From contig CAJBDJ010000052.1 in NCBI GenBank assembly GCA_903951825.1, positions 1 to 64,000 of the forward strand: a stretch of DNA of 64,000 nt, in the 5' to 3' direction. This DNA is from an uncultured Pseudomonadota bacterium (lineage in GTDB: Bacteria > Pseudomonadota > Gammaproteobacteria > Burkholderiales > Rhodocyclaceae). Made by a program: the position numbers and the translations under genes. This document shows, one piece after another, positions 36,601 to 48,018 of the stretch. The notes under the pieces were generated by a model. The model had not been told where the DNA came from, made no database searches, and saw only the letters and a program-made list of their open reading frames with translations. Numbering within the stretch: position 1 is the stretch's first letter; the number at the start of each line of letters is the position of its first letter.

Positions 36601-38303
36601 AGATCCAGATCAAAATGGCGCAAGGCGCCAAGCCGGGCGAGGGCGGCCAGTTGCCGGGACATAAAGTCTCCGAGTACATCGGCTTTCTGCGCCACTCGGT
36701 GCCAGGGGTTGGCCTGATTTCTCCGCCGCCGCACCACGACATTTACTCGATTGAAGACCTGGCGCAACTGATTCACGATCTGAAAAACGTCAATTCCAGA
36801 GCCTCCATTTCCGTCAAACTGGTTTCCGAGGTCGGCGTCGGCACCGTGGCTGCCGGCGTCGCCAAGGCCAAGGCCGATCATGTCGTGATTGCCGGTTTTG
36901 ATGGTGGCACCGGCGCTTCGCCGCAGTCGTCGATCAAGCACGCGGGCACGCCGTGGGAGCTTGGTCTGGCGGAAACGCAGCAGACGCTGGTGCTCAACCG
37001 GCTGCGCAGCCGCATTCGCGTGCAGGTTGATGGCCAGATGAAAACCGGTCGCGATGTCGTCATCGGGGCGCTGCTCGGCGCCGATGAATTCGGCTTCGCC
37101 ACCGCGCCGCTGGTAGTCGAGGGCTGCATCATGATGCGCAAGTGTCACCTGAACACCTGTCCAGTTGGCGTCGCCACGCAAGACCCGGAGTTGCGCAAGC
37201 GCTTTACCGGGCAGCCGGAACATGTTGTTAACTATTTCTTCTTCGTTGCTGAAGAAGTGCGTGAACTGATGGCCGAACTAGGCGTCAGCAAGTTCGATGA
37301 CCTGATTGGTCGCGTCGACCTGCTCGACACCCGCCCGGGGATTGATCACTGGAAGGCCAAAGGCCTTGATTTCAGCCGCATCTTTTATCAACCGGCCGTC
37401 CCGGCGAGTGAGCCGCGTCGTCAGACGGAGGAACAGGATCACGGTCTTGGCAAGGCACTCGATCACAAGCTGATCGAACAGGCGCGGCCGGCGCTCGAAA
37501 AGGGGCAGAAGGTTCAGATCGAGAGCCGTATCATCAACGTCAACCGTACCTGCGGCAGCATGCTTTCGGGTGAAGTTGCCAAGCGTTACGGCGATGCCGG
37601 ATTGCCCGACGATACCATCCACGTCAAGCTGAGCGGCACCGCCGGGCAGAGCTTTGCGGCGTTCCTCGCCAAAGGCGTCACCCTGGAACTGACCGGCGAA
37701 GGCAATGACTACGTCGGCAAAGGCCTTTCCGGTGGCCGCGTCATCATCAAGCCAAACGCCGATTTTCGCGGCAATACGCAGGAAAACATCATCGTCGGCA
37801 ACACGGTTCTATACGGTGCAACGGCGGGCGAGGCGTTCTTCGCCGGTGTCGGCGGCGAACGTTTTGCCGTTCGTAACTCGGGTGCTACGGCAGTTGTCGA
37901 GGGCGTCGGCGATCATGGTTGCGAGTACATGACGGGCGGCACGGTGGTCGTTCTTGGCATGACCGGCCGAAATTTTGCGGCCGGCATGTCCGGTGGGGTG
38001 GCCTATGTGCTGGACGAGGATGGCAACTTCAAGCAGCGTTGCAACTTGGCGCAGGTTGCCCTTGAAAAAGTCTTGCCGGCCAGCCGCCAGCCCACCACTG
38101 AGCCGCAGCACCTGGGTCGGGCGGACGAAACGCAACTCAAGGAACTGATCACCCGGCACGAAGAGTACACCGGTAGCCGGACGGCCAGAAAAATTCTGGC
38201 CGACTGGGACGCTTACCGTGACCGCTTCGTCAAAATTTATCCCCACGAGTACAAGCGCGCGCTCACCGAGATGGCCGCTGCCGCACAGAAGGAGGCTGCA
38301 TAA
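33660..38303 (+). CDS. gltB: Glutamate synthase (NADPH), large subunit
   Basis: The large subunit of bacterial GOGAT, 1547 residues. It hydrolyses glutamine and makes glutamate from 2-oxoglutarate. The propeptide of 23 residues ends before the nucleophile Cys24 (HDACGVGF). The glutaminase domain, central domain, FMN/Fe-S synthase domain with the cysteine set in [13 protein letters not shown], and the C-terminal beta-helix (GGxG repeats) follow. The ATG at 33660 is chosen because it gives the usual propeptide and has GAAGGA before it. The same frame is open upstream to 33486, but that part holds the predicted promoter and lacks family similarity. Confidence 0.97.
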   Translation: MRVIESAKPDRQGLYDPANEHDACGVGFVAHVKGHKSHNIVEQGLLILKNLDHRGAVGADPLQGDGAGILMQIPDQFYREEMARQGVELPPRGEYGVGMVFLPQEAASRHACIEEIERSVSAEGQVILGWRDVPVNRDMPMSPTVRAKEPVIRQVFVGRGPDVFVTDALERKLYIIRRRAANAIKSLKLKHGQEFYVPSFSARTINYKGLLLADQVGVYYLDLQDKRTVSALALVHQRFSTNTFPTWDLAHPFRYIAHNGEINTVRGNVNWFKAREQAISSPILGDDLKKVWPLHYPGQSDSASFDNALELLVMGGYSMAQAMMLMIPEAWEKHTLMDENRRAFYEYHAAMMEPWDGPAAVAFTDGRQIGATLDRNGLRPARYLVTDDDLVVMASESGVLPIPDKKIVKKWRLQPGKMFLIDMEQGRIIDDTELKDSLARAKPYREWIEKIRIKLDAVPAPAEMTDLVPASILDRQQAFGYTQEDIKIILEPMVQGGEEATGSMGTDSALPVLSNKSKTLYAYFKQLFAQVTNPPIDPIREELVMSLVSFVGPKPNLLNTTDINPPIRLEVSQPVLTATDMQKLRHIEKYTSGKFRSFELDICYPVAWGAAGIEARLASLAADALDAVRSGCNILIVSDRKLDADHVAIPALLATSAIHQHLVKKGLRTSTGLVVETGSARETHHFALLGGYGAEAVHPYLALETIEAMAKGCAETADKYIKNYIKATGKGLMKVMSKMGISTYMSYTGAQIFEAIGLQKDFVEKYFTGTPSNIQGIGIFEVAEEAIRLHHDAFSNDPVLSNMLDAGGEYAFRIRGEEHTWTPDSIAKLQHATRSNKYDTYKEYAKLINDQTKRHLTLRGLFEFKPGAAPIPLEQVEPAKEIVKRFATGAISLGAISTESHTTLAIAMNRIGGKSNTGEGGEDARRFAPVKAGTMLSEIIGVTRVARDLEMQEGDSLRSSIKQVASGRFGVTSEYLVNADQIQIKMAQGAKPGEGGQLPGHKVSEYIGFLRHSVPGVGLISPPPHHDIYSIEDLAQLIHDLKNVNSRASISVKLVSEVGVGTVAAGVAKAKADHVVIAGFDGGTGASPQSSIKHAGTPWELGLAETQQTLVLNRLRSRIRVQVDGQMKTGRDVVIGALLGADEFGFATAPLVVEGCIMMRKCHLNTCPVGVATQDPELRKRFTGQPEHVVNYFFFVAEEVRELMAELGVSKFDDLIGRVDLLDTRPGIDHWKAKGLDFSRIFYQPAVPASEPRRQTEEQDHGLGKALDHKLIEQARPALEKGQKVQIESRIINVNRTCGSMLSGEVAKRYGDAGLPDDTIHVKLSGTAGQSFAAFLAKGVTLELTGEGNDYVGKGLSGGRVIIKPNADFRGNTQENIIVGNTVLYGATAGEAFFAGVGGERFAVRNSGATAVVEGVGDHGCEYMTGGTVVVLGMTGRNFAAGMSGGVAYVLDEDGNFKQRCNLAQVALEKVLPASRQPTTEPQHLGRADETQLKELITRHEEYTGSRTARKILADWDAYRDRFVKIYPHEYKRALTEMAAAAQKEAA

Positions 38304-39769
38304 TGGGCAAACCGACGGGCTTCATGGAATTCGAGCGTCTCTCGGAGGGTTACGCCCCAGTTGAGCAGCGCCTGAAAAACTACAAGGAATTCGTTGTTGC
38401 CTTGAGCGACGACGATGCCAAGACTCAGGGCGCCCGCTGCATGGATTGCGGGATTCCGTTTTGCAACAATGGTTGCCCGGTAAACAACATCATTCCGGAC
38501 TGGAATGACCTGGTCTATCGCGGCAATTGGCGGCAGGCGCTTGATGTCTTGCATTCGACCAACAACTTTCCCGACTTTACCGGGCGCATTTGCCCGGCGC
38601 CCTGCGAGGCAGCCTGTACGCTGGGTATCAACGCGGCGCCCGTGGGAATCAAGTCGATTGAGCACTTTATTATCGATAAAGGCTGGGAGTGTGGCTGGGT
38701 GGTACCGCAGCCGCCGCAGTCGAAAACGGGTAAAAAAGTCGCCATTGTCGGCTCCGGCCCCGCCGGACTTGCCGCCGCCCAGCAACTGGCGCGTGTCGGC
38801 CATGCGGTCACGGTGTTCGAGAAGAGCGACCGCCTCGGTGGCCTGCTCGCTTATGGCATTCCTGATTTCAAAATGGAAAAGACGGTGGTCGATCGTCGTA
38901 TTGCCCAGATGGAAGCCGAGGGCGTCACCTTCAAGACACGGGTTGTCGTTGGTTCGCGGGAGTTGCCGCCCGGTATCAACAACGATGCGACAGATTTTGT
39001 CTCGGCCGAGCAATTGACTGCGCAATTCGACGCCGTCATTCTCGCCACCGGCGCCGAAGTGCCACGCGACCTGCCGGTTCCCGGACGTGAGTTGAAGGGT
39101 ATTTACGGCGCCCTCGAATTCCTGATTCCGCAAAACAAGGAAGTCCAGCAGGGCAAGGTGAATCCGGTCAACGTCAAAGGCAAGCACGTCATCGTGATCG
39201 GTGGCGGCGATACAGGCTCCGATTGCGTCGGCACCTCCAATCGTCATGGTGCTGCCTCGATTACCCAGTTCGAGCTGATGCCGATGCCGCCGGAAGAGGA
39301 AAACAAGTCGCTCACCTGGCCCTACTGGCCCTACAAATTGCGTACCTCTTCGTCGCATGACGAAGGCTGCACTCGTGATTTTGCGGTGGCGACTAAAGCT
39401 TTTGTCGATGACGGAACGGGCAGGGTCAAGTCGCTTAAAGCCGTTCGCCTCGACTGGAAAGACGGGAAAATGCGCGAAGTGCCCGGTTCCGAGTTTGAAC
39501 TCCCCTGCGACAACGCCTTTCTCGCCATGGGTTTTACCCACCCGGTGGCGAGTTTGCTTGACGCTTTCGGTGTCGACAAGGATGCTCGTGCAAATGCCCG
39601 GGCAAGCACCGAGGGTGAAGGCTGCTACGCGACCAATGTTGCCAAGGTCTATGCGGCAGGCGACGTGCGCCGTGGGCAATCGCTGGTGGTTTGGGCGATC
39701 CGCGAGGGGCGCCAGGCTGCCCGTGAAGTCGATAACTTCCTGATGGGGGCAACGACGCTGCCGCGCTGA
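38303..39769 (+). CDS. gltD: Glutamate synthase (NADPH), small subunit
   Basis: The FAD-containing small subunit (488 residues) passes electrons from NADPH to GltB. N-terminal cysteine clusters [16 protein letters not shown] and [12 protein letters not shown] hold Fe-S centres. The FAD-binding [10 protein letters not shown] and NADPH-binding GGGDTGSDC motifs are present. It starts in a TAATG overlap with gltB and is followed by a terminator. With gltB it is the ammonia-assimilating GOGAT of this organism. Confidence 0.97.
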   Translation: MGKPTGFMEFERLSEGYAPVEQRLKNYKEFVVALSDDDAKTQGARCMDCGIPFCNNGCPVNNIIPDWNDLVYRGNWRQALDVLHSTNNFPDFTGRICPAPCEAACTLGINAAPVGIKSIEHFIIDKGWECGWVVPQPPQSKTGKKVAIVGSGPAGLAAAQQLARVGHAVTVFEKSDRLGGLLAYGIPDFKMEKTVVDRRIAQMEAEGVTFKTRVVVGSRELPPGINNDATDFVSAEQLTAQFDAVILATGAEVPRDLPVPGRELKGIYGALEFLIPQNKEVQQGKVNPVNVKGKHVIVIGGGDTGSDCVGTSNRHGAASITQFELMPMPPEEENKSLTWPYWPYKLRTSSSHDEGCTRDFAVATKAFVDDGTGRVKSLKAVRLDWKDGKMREVPGSEFELPCDNAFLAMGFTHPVASLLDAFGVDKDARANARASTEGEGCYATNVAKVYAAGDVRRGQSLVVWAIREGRQAAREVDNFLMGATTLPR

Positions 39770-39794
39770 CCGAATCAGCCGCATGCGATAATTC

Positions 39795-39824
39795 AAGGGC
39801 GACCCAGGGTCGCCTTTGTTATTT
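39795..39824 (+). terminator. Rho-independent terminator of gltBD
   Basis: AAGGGCGAC (39795-39803) pairs with GTCGCCTTT (39809-39817) with one G-T wobble, and is followed by GTTATTT. It lies in the 69-base gap between gltD and glmU. Confidence 0.75.
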
Positions 39825-39838
39825 GAGGAGTCAACATA

Positions 39839-41212
39839 GTGGCTGACATGCCTGTACAAGTGGTCATCCTTGCCGCCGGCCAGGGCAAGCGCATGTATTC
39901 CAATCTGCCGAAGGTTCTTCAGCCGCTGGCCGGCAAGCCTCTCGCCCGGCATGTGATTGATACGGTGCGCGAATTAGCCGTCGATAAACTGCTCGTGGTG
40001 TATGGTCACGGTGGCGAAGCCGTGCGCTCAGCCCTGGATTCGAGCGATATTTTGTGGGCCAGACAGACGCCGCAGTTGGGTACCGGACACGCCGTCGCCC
40101 AGGCTTTACCCTTGCTTGACGCTGCCGGACAGACACTCGTTCTCTATGGCGACGTTCCTCTGACCAAGGCTTCAACGCTCATGCGATTGTTGCAGGCGGG
40201 CAAGGAGGGGCTGTCCATTCTGACGGTCAATCTGCCTGACCCCGGCGGCTACGGCCGTATCGTTCGTGACGCGGCGGGCAAGGTACAGCGCATCGTCGAG
40301 GAAAAAGATGCCAGCCCTGAAGAAAGGCAGATTCGGGAAATCAATACCGGCATCATGAGCATTCCATCGCGCCACCTGGCCGACTGGCTGGGCAAGCTGT
40401 CGAACAAAAATGCCCAGGGCGAGTATTACCTGACCGATATCGTTGCGCTCGCCGTTGCCGACGGCATCCCGGTGCGTACCGCTCAGCCCGACGGTGAGTG
40501 GGAGGTTCTCGGCGTCAATAGCAAGGTGCAACTGGCTGAACTGGAGCGCGTCCATCAACGCAATATTGCCGACACCCTGCTGGTCGGCGGCGTGCGATTG
40601 GCCGATCCGGCACGGATCGACGTGCGTGGCGAACTGAGTTGCGGTAGCGATGTGTTCATTGATGTCGGTTGTGTTTTTGAGGGCGATGTCGTCTTGGCCG
40701 ATGGTGTTGAAATCGGGCCGTATTGCGTCCTGAAAAACGTCAAGGTGGGTGCCGGGGCGCGTATCGCCGCATTCTGCCATTTTGAAGACGCGGTCATCGG
40801 CCCGGCTGGCGTGCTCGGCCCCTACGCCCGCTTGCGCCCGGGCACCGAATTGGGGGCGGAGGTACATGTCGGCAATTTTGTCGAGATAAAGAACAGCAAA
40901 ATTGCCGCCCAGTCGAAAGCCAATCATCTTGCCTACATTGGCGATGCTGAGATCGGCCAACGCGTCAATATCGGCGCCGGTACGATCACCTGCAATTACG
41001 ACGGCGCCAACAAGCACCGAACCGTGATTGAAGATGATGCGTTTATCGGCTCCGACAGCCAGTTGGTCGCACCGGTGACCGTCGGGCGCGGGGCAACCCT
41101 GGGCGCCGGTACGACATTGACGAAAAACGCCCCGCCCAACGCGCTGACTGTGTCACGCGCCAAACAAGTAACCTTGAGTGGCTGGGAACGACCGAAAAAA
41201 GCGAAAAACTAG
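39839..41212 (+). CDS. glmU: Bifunctional UDP-GlcNAc pyrophosphorylase / glucosamine-1-phosphate acetyltransferase
   Basis: It makes UDP-N-acetylglucosamine for peptidoglycan and lipid A in two steps. It has 457 residues. The N-terminal nucleotidyltransferase has [17 protein letters not shown], and the C-terminal left-handed beta-helix acetyltransferase (from about residue 250) shows hexapeptide repeats and the [10 protein letters not shown] motif. The start is GTG at 39839, with GAGGAG eight bases upstream; an ATG three codons later is an alternative. It is an independent unit after the gltD terminator. Confidence 0.97.
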   Translation: MADMPVQVVILAAGQGKRMYSNLPKVLQPLAGKPLARHVIDTVRELAVDKLLVVYGHGGEAVRSALDSSDILWARQTPQLGTGHAVAQALPLLDAAGQTLVLYGDVPLTKASTLMRLLQAGKEGLSILTVNLPDPGGYGRIVRDAAGKVQRIVEEKDASPEERQIREINTGIMSIPSRHLADWLGKLSNKNAQGEYYLTDIVALAVADGIPVRTAQPDGEWEVLGVNSKVQLAELERVHQRNIADTLLVGGVRLADPARIDVRGELSCGSDVFIDVGCVFEGDVVLADGVEIGPYCVLKNVKVGAGARIAAFCHFEDAVIGPAGVLGPYARLRPGTELGAEVHVGNFVEIKNSKIAAQSKANHLAYIGDAEIGQRVNIGAGTITCNYDGANKHRTVIEDDAFIGSDSQLVAPVTVGRGATLGAGTTLTKNAPPNALTVSRAKQVTLSGWERPKKAKN

Positions 41213-41287
41213 CTCTGGTTTTGCGGCGGCTGGTACTTTCGGGTACCCTGCCGGGTTTATCTTACAGCTACGTTCCGAGGAGATTCC

Positions 41288-43564
41288 GTGGAAAAAGACT
41301 TGCGCGAAGCCGCACTTGAATATCATCGCTGGCCGACGCCCGGCAAAATTTCAGTCCGCCCGACCAAAGGGCTGACCAATCAACGCGATCTCGCATTGGC
41401 CTATTCGCCGGGTGTTGCGGCGGCCTGCGATGCGATTGTCGAAGACCCGTCTACCGCGGCCGAACTGACTTCGCGTGCCAATCTGGTGGGTGTCATCACC
41501 AACGGCACGGCGGTTCTCGGCCTCGGCAATATCGGCCCACTTGCCGCCAAGCCGGTGATGGAGGGCAAGGGCTGCCTGTTCAAGAAGTTTGCCGGAATTG
41601 ACGTGTTTGATATCGAGCTTGCCGAAAACGACCCGGACAAGCTGATTGACATGATCGCCGCGATGGAGCCGACGCTCGGCGGGATCAATCTTGAAGATAT
41701 CAAGGCACCCGAATGTTTTTACATCGAGGAAAAACTCAAGGAGCGGATGAACATTCCGGTCTTTCATGACGATCAGCACGGCACGGCGATTATTTCTGCC
41801 GCCGCCATGCTCAATGGCCTCAAGGTGGTCGGCAAGAAAATCGACGAAATCAAGGTGGTTTGCTCCGGTGCGGGTGCGGCGGCGATTTCCTGCCTGAACT
41901 TGTGGTGTGAACTCGGCGTCAAGCGCGAGAACATTACTGTTTGCGATTCCAAAGGGGTGATTTACGTTGGCCGTGAAGCCAATATGGAGGCGACCAAGGC
42001 GCGCTACGCCCGCGAAACGACGCAGCGCACGCTGGGCGATGCGATGGTCGGCGCTGACGTATTTCTCGGCTTGTCTGCCGCCGGCGTCCTCAAGCAGGAG
42101 ATGGTTGCCGGGATGGCCGAGAGGCCAATGGTTTTTGCATTGGCCAATCCAACGCCGGAGATCATGCCCGAGCTGGCGAAGGCGGTGCGTCCGGATGTCA
42201 TCATTGCCACCGGCCGCTCGGATTACGTCAACCAGGTCAATAACGTACTGTGTTTTCCCTTTATTTTCCGCGGTGCACTCGATGTCGGGGCGACGCGGAT
42301 TACTGAAGAAATGAAGATGGCCAGCGTCAGGGCGATTGCCGAATTGGCCGAGGCGGAAGTGACTGACGAAGTGGCCATGGCCTATCCCGGCGCCGACCTT
42401 TCCTTCGGCCCGGAATACCTGATTCCCAAGCCCTTCGATCCGCGCCTGATCGTCAAGATTGCGCCCGCCGTGGCGCAGGCGGCGATTGATTCGGGTGTGG
42501 CGACGCGACCAATTAGCGACTGGGACGCCTACCGGGCGAAACTGTCTGAATTCGTTTATCACACCGGGACGGGAATGCGCGCCATTTTCCAGGCGGCGCG
42601 TCAGGCCAAGGGCAAGCGCATTATTTTTGCCGAGGGCGAAGATGAACGCGTTTTGCGCGCTGCTCAAGTGGTGATCGAGGAAAAATTTGCCCGCCCGATC
42701 CTGATTGGCCGCCCGGCGGTAATCGAGCATCGCCTCGAAAAAGCCAAGCTGCGCATTCAGCCCGGCATCGATTTCGATATTGTCAATCCGGATTCCGATG
42801 AGCGCTATCGTGAGTGCTGGATGGGATATCACAAGTTGATGGTACGGCGCGGGGTAACACCGGCAATCGCCAAGGAAAACATGCGCCGCAAGCCGACCTT
42901 GATCGGTGCCATGCTGCTCAAACTGGGCTACGCCGACGGGATGATCTGCGGCATGACCGGCCAGTACAGCCACCACTTGGGAGTCATTGATCAGGTGATC
43001 GGCAAACGCGCCGGCACCAACACCTTGTCGGCCATGAATTACCTGATGCTGCCGGGACGTTCGCTGTTTATTTGCGACACCCACATCAATGAAAATCCGA
43101 GCGCTGAAGAGATTGCCGAAATGACGGTGATGGCGGCGGAGCAAGTCAAGCACTTCGGTATCCACCCCAAAGTCGCTTTGCTTTCTCATTCCAATTTTGG
43201 TTCGAGCGGCTCAGAGTCGGCAAGAAAGATGAGCCGCGCCGCAGCTCTGCTCGCCGAATTGACGCAGGGCGATCTTGAGGTTGATGGAGAAATGCATGGC
43301 GATTCGGCATTGTCCGAAGAAGTGCGGCGCACCGCGCATCCGGATTCGACGCTCAAGGGTGAAGCCAACCTGATGATCATGCCCAATATCGACGCCGCCA
43401 ATATTGCCTATAACCTCCTGAAAATGACCGCCGGCGAAGGCGTCACCATCGGGCCGATTCTGCTGGGTGCAGCGCGACCGGTGCATGTGCTGACGTCGAC
43501 CGCCACAGTACGTCGCTTGATCAACATGACGGCGTTGGCGGTTGTCGAGTCGATGGAACGTTAA
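41288..43564 (+). CDS. maeB: NADP-dependent malic enzyme with phosphotransacetylase-like domain
   Basis: It oxidatively decarboxylates malate to pyruvate, supplying NADPH. It has 758 residues. The malic enzyme part (about 1-430) contains [20 protein letters not shown], and the NADP-binding [10 protein letters not shown]. The C-terminal phosphotransacetylase-like part begins at about residue 435 ([17 protein letters not shown]) and in the family is regulatory, not catalytic. The start is GTG at 41288 with GAGGAG upstream. It ends at a bidirectional terminator shared with mpl. Confidence 0.95.
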   Translation: MEKDLREAALEYHRWPTPGKISVRPTKGLTNQRDLALAYSPGVAAACDAIVEDPSTAAELTSRANLVGVITNGTAVLGLGNIGPLAAKPVMEGKGCLFKKFAGIDVFDIELAENDPDKLIDMIAAMEPTLGGINLEDIKAPECFYIEEKLKERMNIPVFHDDQHGTAIISAAAMLNGLKVVGKKIDEIKVVCSGAGAAAISCLNLWCELGVKRENITVCDSKGVIYVGREANMEATKARYARETTQRTLGDAMVGADVFLGLSAAGVLKQEMVAGMAERPMVFALANPTPEIMPELAKAVRPDVIIATGRSDYVNQVNNVLCFPFIFRGALDVGATRITEEMKMASVRAIAELAEAEVTDEVAMAYPGADLSFGPEYLIPKPFDPRLIVKIAPAVAQAAIDSGVATRPISDWDAYRAKLSEFVYHTGTGMRAIFQAARQAKGKRIIFAEGEDERVLRAAQVVIEEKFARPILIGRPAVIEHRLEKAKLRIQPGIDFDIVNPDSDERYRECWMGYHKLMVRRGVTPAIAKENMRRKPTLIGAMLLKLGYADGMICGMTGQYSHHLGVIDQVIGKRAGTNTLSAMNYLMLPGRSLFICDTHINENPSAEEIAEMTVMAAEQVKHFGIHPKVALLSHSNFGSSGSESARKMSRAAALLAELTQGDLEVDGEMHGDSALSEEVRRTAHPDSTLKGEANLMIMPNIDAANIAYNLLKMTAGEGVTIGPILLGAARPVHVLTSTATVRRLINMTALAVVESMER

Positions 43565-43583
43565 TCAAGGTTCGCCAAGCAAC

Positions 43584-43612
43584 AAAAAAAGGGGGGATTT
43601 ACCCCCTTTTTT
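43584..43612. terminator. Bidirectional terminator between maeB and mpl
   Basis: AAAAAAGGGGG and CCCCCTTTTTT flank a six-base loop at 43584-43612, giving A/T tracts on both sides. It terminates maeB on the plus strand and mpl on the minus strand, whose stop codons lie 20 and 29 bases away. Confidence 0.9.
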
Positions 43613-43640
43613 GTCCGCCTTGAATCCCTGGGCGCAGCGA

Positions 43641-44987
43641 TCAGTGCGCCAATCCCGCCAGCAATTTTCCGTGAATATCGCCGAAGCTACCGTTGCTCAT
43701 GACCAGAATATGGTCGCCGGGGCGGGTCGTTTCGAGAATCTTTTTTACCAACTGATCAAGATCATCTTCGACAACGGCGCGCTCGCCCAGCGCCGCAAGC
43801 GCCTCACGCGCATCCCAGCCAAGGTTGCCGGCAAAACAAAACGCCCGGTCGGCATCGCTGAGGCTAGCCGCCAACTGATACTTTAGCGTGCCCAGTTTCA
43901 TGGTGTTGGAGCGAGGCTCAAGGACGGCGAGAATGCGCGCCGTGCCGATTTTGCGACGCAACCCGGCAACGGTGGTGGCAATCGCCGTCGGGTGATGGGC
44001 AAAGTCGTCATAAACCGTGATGTCGCGTATTGTGCCGCGCACCTCCATACGACGCTTGACATTGACGAATCGCGACAAAGCATCAATGCCGCTGGCAAAA
44101 GGGACGCCGGCATGTCGGGCAGCGAGCAGGGCAGCACAGGCATTGGCGCGATTATGTTCCCCGGAAAGCGACCAGAGACAGCGGCCAATTTCACCACCAG
44201 CGCCATTCATCACCAGTTCGCCGCTGTAATCATCGCCACTCACCCGATAACCGTTCATATCGTTAAAGCGTTCAATCGGCGTCCAGCAAGCACGCTTGAG
44301 AACGCCTTCCAGGCTGACCTCGGCGGCATTGCTGACAATCAGGCCTGAGGCCGGAAGCGTCCGCACCAGATGGTGAAATTGCGTTTCAATGGCAGCAAGA
44401 TCAGTGAAAATGTCTGCATGATCGAATTCCAGATTGTTGAGTATGGTCGTCCGCGGGCGGTAGTGAATAAATTTGGATCGCTTGTCACAGAACGCAGTGT
44501 CGTATTCATCAGCCTCAATAACGAAAAAGGGGGTTCCACCAAGGCGTGCCGAAACCCCGAAATTCAACGGAACACCGCCGATAAGAAATCCCGGATCCAT
44601 GTTGGCGTCTTCAAGTATCCAGGCCAGCATCGAACTGGTTGTGGTTTTGCCGTGCGTACCGGCAACGGCAAGCACCCAACGCCCGCGCAAAACCTCCTCC
44701 GCCAGCCATTGCGGGCCGGAAACATAGTTCAGGCCTTGATCGAGAATTGCCTCAAGCAGGGGGTTTCCGCGAGAAATTGCATTTCCGACAACGAAAACAT
44801 CGGGCCTGAGCGCCAACTGCCCGAGACCATAGCCTTCAATCAAATCAACACCCGCAGCCCGTAGCTGGTCGCTCATCGGCGGATAAACATTGGCGTCGCA
44901 GCCGGTCACCTTGTGGCCAGCGGCGACGGCGAGCTGTGCGACACCGCCCATGAAGGTGCCGCAAATACCGAGAATATGAATATGCAT
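43641..44987 (-). CDS. mpl: UDP-N-acetylmuramate:L-Ala-gamma-D-Glu-meso-DAP ligase (murein recycling)
   Basis: It joins recycled murein tripeptide to UDP-MurNAc. It has 448 residues of the Mur ligase fold: HILGICGTFMGGVAQLA at the N-terminus, ATP-binding GTHGKTTTSSML, the EADEYDTAF motif, and a C-terminal domain with YDDFAHHPTAI. Length and the TFMGG N-terminus separate it from MurC. It is divergent from the nucleotidyltransferase-like gene and ends at the shared terminator with maeB. Confidence 0.95.
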   Translation of the reverse strand: MHIHILGICGTFMGGVAQLAVAAGHKVTGCDANVYPPMSDQLRAAGVDLIEGYGLGQLALRPDVFVVGNAISRGNPLLEAILDQGLNYVSGPQWLAEEVLRGRWVLAVAGTHGKTTTSSMLAWILEDANMDPGFLIGGVPLNFGVSARLGGTPFFVIEADEYDTAFCDKRSKFIHYRPRTTILNNLEFDHADIFTDLAAIETQFHHLVRTLPASGLIVSNAAEVSLEGVLKRACWTPIERFNDMNGYRVSGDDYSGELVMNGAGGEIGRCLWSLSGEHNRANACAALLAARHAGVPFASGIDALSRFVNVKRRMEVRGTIRDITVYDDFAHHPTAIATTVAGLRRKIGTARILAVLEPRSNTMKLGTLKYQLAASLSDADRAFCFAGNLGWDAREALAALGERAVVEDDLDQLVKKILETTRPGDHILVMSNGSFGDIHGKLLAGLAH

Positions 44988-45037
44988 GTCGCAGAGAGCC
45001 GTTAGAATGGCGGCGATTTTACCCTGATCGAGCCCCT

Positions 45038-45628
45038 ATGCCCTTTCACGAAAAAGCCCGCCAGACGAGTGGTATCCGAGCGAGCATCGCGAGTGTTGCC
45101 GCCCGCTTGATGGCTGAAGATGGCATCACCGACTACCATCAGGCAAAACGCAAGGCGGCGCGCCAGCTGGGTTTGCCGGAGCACACCACTTATCCGGATA
45201 ACGCCGAAGTTGAGGCAGAATTGCGGGTATATCGCAGCCTGTATCACGACGAAGAGCAATTGCAGAGATTGCGCGCGATGCGGCAAACGGCACTCGGCCT
45301 GCTCGATATGCTGGCGGAGTTTCACCCCTATCTCGCCGGATCGGTGCTGGATGGCACGGCAGGCGAACATTCAAAGATCGATATCCAGATATTCGCGGAC
45401 AGCGCCAAGGAAGTTGAGATATTTCTGCTCAATCGCGGCATGACCTACGAGCACATTGCGCCGCGTAACGAGAAAGTCGAAGCGGTTTTGCTCCTGGAGA
45501 CTGAGACGGCTGATGCCAATCTGGTCATTTACCCGCCGCGCCTGGAGCGGGTGAGCTTGAAAAGCCGTGACGGTCGCCCGCGTGAGCGAATCAAAGCTGA
45601 CGGCTTGCGCAAGTTGCTCGCCGATTAG
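45038..45628 (+). CDS. Conserved hypothetical protein with nucleotidyltransferase-like segment
   Basis: A 196-residue protein. The N-terminal half is helical and charged. The segment LAGSVLDGTAGEHSKIDIQIFAD (about 108-130) recalls a minimal nucleotidyltransferase motif (GS-x-x-G...D-x-D), with the acidic pair at Asp124 and nearby. Members are found beside mpl in betaproteobacteria. No substrate or pathway is evident. Its start lies 50 bases from the divergent mpl start. TAGAAT at 45003-45008 could be its -10 element. Confidence 0.65.
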   Translation: MPFHEKARQTSGIRASIASVAARLMAEDGITDYHQAKRKAARQLGLPEHTTYPDNAEVEAELRVYRSLYHDEEQLQRLRAMRQTALGLLDMLAEFHPYLAGSVLDGTAGEHSKIDIQIFADSAKEVEIFLLNRGMTYEHIAPRNEKVEAVLLLETETADANLVIYPPRLERVSLKSRDGRPRERIKADGLRKLLAD

Positions 45629-45667
45629 GCTGGACAAAATGCAGCCATTTGCGGCAAACTTGCTGCC

Positions 45668-46147
45668 ATGAAGAAGCAAAAGACAACTTCGACAACGGCG
45701 GAAAGGCCGCGCATCCTGGTCGTTCACGGGCCAAATTTGAATCTCTTGGGCACGCGAGAGCCGGAGCATTACGGTCGCCTTTCATTGTCTGACATCAATC
45801 TGGCGCTGGTGCGCATGGCTGATAGCGGCGGGGTTGAGCTGGAAACCTTCCAGAGCAACCACGAAGGCGCCCTGATTGAGCGTATTCATGCTGCCCGCGA
45901 GCAGGATGTGCGCGCCATTATCATCAATCCGGCAGCCTACACGCACACCAGCGTTGGTTTACGCGATGCCTTGGCTGCCGTCAGCATTCCGTTTGTTGAA
46001 GTGCATCTCTCGAATGTCCATGCCCGCGAGCCATTCCGGCATCATTCTTACTTTTCCGACCTGGCCATTGGCGTGATCAGCGGCTTGGAGCATGAGAGCT
46101 ACTTGCTGGCTCTCGAATACCTGCTTAACAAATTGAACGTCGAATAG
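45668..46147 (+). CDS. aroQ: 3-dehydroquinate dehydratase, type II
   Basis: The third shikimate-pathway step: dehydration of 3-dehydroquinate. It has 159 residues with the type II signature [15 protein letters not shown], the catalytic tyrosine in EHYG, and the HxSN motif (HLSNVHARE). It is followed 49 bases later by accB, the order seen in many proteobacteria (aroQ-accB-accC). The N-terminus is about ten residues longer than usual. Confidence 0.95.
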   Translation: MKKQKTTSTTAERPRILVVHGPNLNLLGTREPEHYGRLSLSDINLALVRMADSGGVELETFQSNHEGALIERIHAAREQDVRAIIINPAAYTHTSVGLRDALAAVSIPFVEVHLSNVHAREPFRHHSYFSDLAIGVISGLEHESYLLALEYLLNKLNVE

Positions 46148-46196
46148 GCGCAGTTGGCCGCTTTCAGGCCGAAGCGCCGTCACGAAGGGAGTTACC

Positions 46197-46649
46197 ATGG
46201 ATCTTCGCAAACTTAAAAAACTGATTGATCTCGTGCAGGAGTCGGGAATCACCGAACTGGAAGTCACCGAAGGTGAAGAGAAGGTTCGCATTGCCAAAAA
46301 CTACGGGGCAATCGGGCAAATGCCAATGCCTCAGTACGCGCCGGTAATGCAGGCAGCGAACGCTGCGCCCGCAGTCAGTGCGGTCAATCTCGACGACGAT
46401 GATGATCTGCCGGAAGGGCACGCTGTTAAATCGCCGATGGTCGGCACCTTTTACCGCTCGCCGTCGCCGGGTGCCGAAGCTTTTGTACAGGTCGGCCAGA
46501 CAGTCAAAGAGGGCGAAACCCTGTGCATCATCGAAGCAATGAAATTGCTTAACGAAATCGAGTCGGATGCTTCCGGGGTGGTTAAAGCCATCCTGCTCGA
46601 CAATGGCGAGCCGGTCGAGTTTGGTGAACCGCTTTTCATCATTGGCTGA
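46197..46649 (+). CDS. accB: Biotin carboxyl carrier protein of acetyl-CoA carboxylase
   Basis: Carries biotin between the carboxylase and transferase halves of acetyl-CoA carboxylase. It has 150 residues. The N-terminal helix ([12 protein letters not shown]) joins it to AccC, a flexible Ala/Pro linker follows, and the biotinyl domain has the EAMKLLNEI motif with biotinylated Lys116. AAGGGAG precedes the ATG. It is followed seven bases later by accC. Confidence 0.97.
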   Translation: MDLRKLKKLIDLVQESGITELEVTEGEEKVRIAKNYGAIGQMPMPQYAPVMQAANAAPAVSAVNLDDDDDLPEGHAVKSPMVGTFYRSPSPGAEAFVQVGQTVKEGETLCIIEAMKLLNEIESDASGVVKAILLDNGEPVEFGEPLFIIG

Positions 46650-46656
46650 GCGCGCG

Positions 46657-48015
46657 ATGTTTGGAAAAATCCTCATCGCCAACCGTGGCGAAATCGCCTT
46701 ACGTATCCAGCGAGCTTGCCGCGAACTAGGCATCAAAACGGTGGTTGTTCACTCCGAGGCGGATCGTGAGGCCAAGTACGTCAAACTGGCCGACGAGTCG
46801 GTTTGCATCGGCCCGGCCGCCTCCAGCGCCAGTTACCTGAATGTTCCGGCGATCATTTCTGCCGCCGAGGTGACCGATTCCGAAGCGATACACCCCGGCT
46901 ACGGGTTTCTTTCCGAGAACGCCGATTTCGCCGAGCGCGTCGAAACCTCCGGTTTTGTCTTTATCGGTCCGCGAGCCGAAACCATACGCCTGATGGGTGA
47001 CAAGGTTTCCGCCAAGGCGGCGATGAAGGTGGCGGGTGTGCCCTGTGTTCCGGGTTCTGACGGCGAGCTGCCTGAAGACCCCAAGGAAATCATTCGCATC
47101 GGCCGCGCTGTGGGCTACCCGGTGATAATCAAGGCGGCCGGCGGTGGCGGTGGGCGCGGTATGCGCGTCGTGCACACCGAGGCAGCGCTGCTCAATGCCG
47201 TCCAGATGACGCGCCAGGAAGCCGGCAGCTTCTTCAATAATCCTGCGGTCTATATGGAAAAGTACCTCGAAAATCCACGCCACGTGGAAATTCAGGTCAT
47301 GGCTGACGAATACCGGAGTGCGATTTACCTCGGTGAACGGGACTGCTCGATGCAGCGCCGGCACCAAAAAGTGATCGAGGAAGCCCCGGCGCCGCACATT
47401 CCAGCACGATTGATCAGCCGGATTGGTGAGCGTTGCGCTGAAGCCTGCCGAAAAATTGGCTACCGCGGTGCCGGCACATTTGAATTTCTCTACGAAAACA
47501 ACGAGTTTTACTTCATCGAAATGAACACTCGGGTTCAGGTTGAACATCCGGTGACGGAGATGATCACCGGTGTCGACATTGTTCAGGAGCAGATTCGCGT
47601 CGCCGCCGGCGAGAAATTGCGCTATCGCCAGAAGGATCTTCAGTTTCGCGGCCACGCCATCGAATGCCGCATCAATGCCGAAGATCCCTTCACGTTCGTA
47701 CCCTGTCCCGGCAAAATCACGCTTTATCACCCGCCGGGCGGCCCCGGCATCCGGGTCGATTCGCACATCTACCAAGGGTACACGGTGCCCTCGCATTACG
47801 ACTCGATGGTGGCCAAGGTGATTGCCTATGGCGACACGCGCGAGCAGGCGATTCGCCGGATGCGGATTGCCCTCTCGGAGATGAGCATTGAGGGCATCAA
47901 GACCAATATTCCGCTACATCAGGAGCTGATGCAGGACGCCCGCTTCATTGAGGGCGGCACCAGCATTCATTATCTGGAACAAAAACTCGCCGACAAGGGC
48001 GAGGTAAAGAAGTAG
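46657..48015 (+). CDS. accC: Biotin carboxylase of acetyl-CoA carboxylase
   Basis: ATP-dependent carboxylation of biotin on AccB, the first half of the first step of fatty-acid synthesis. It has 452 residues with [14 protein letters not shown], the glycine-rich ATP loop [10 protein letters not shown], and [14 protein letters not shown]. The ATG at 46657 is taken because the conserved [11 protein letters not shown] begins there; upstream codons in the same frame overlap accB. It is followed three bases later by prmA. Confidence 0.97.
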   Translation: MFGKILIANRGEIALRIQRACRELGIKTVVVHSEADREAKYVKLADESVCIGPAASSASYLNVPAIISAAEVTDSEAIHPGYGFLSENADFAERVETSGFVFIGPRAETIRLMGDKVSAKAAMKVAGVPCVPGSDGELPEDPKEIIRIGRAVGYPVIIKAAGGGGGRGMRVVHTEAALLNAVQMTRQEAGSFFNNPAVYMEKYLENPRHVEIQVMADEYRSAIYLGERDCSMQRRHQKVIEEAPAPHIPARLISRIGERCAEACRKIGYRGAGTFEFLYENNEFYFIEMNTRVQVEHPVTEMITGVDIVQEQIRVAAGEKLRYRQKDLQFRGHAIECRINAEDPFTFVPCPGKITLYHPPGGPGIRVDSHIYQGYTVPSHYDSMVAKVIAYGDTREQAIRRMRIALSEMSIEGIKTNIPLHQELMQDARFIEGGTSIHYLEQKLADKGEVKK

Positions 48016-48018
48016 ACG

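Noticed and set aside
38237-39952. A 571-codon open frame on the minus strand opposite gltD
   Set aside because: It is antisense to gltD and to the start of glmU; no motif was found and both plus-strand genes are certain.
41351-43189. A 612-codon open frame on the minus strand inside maeB
   Set aside because: It is fully antisense to maeB, has no ribosome-binding site, and its composition is typical of an antisense shadow.
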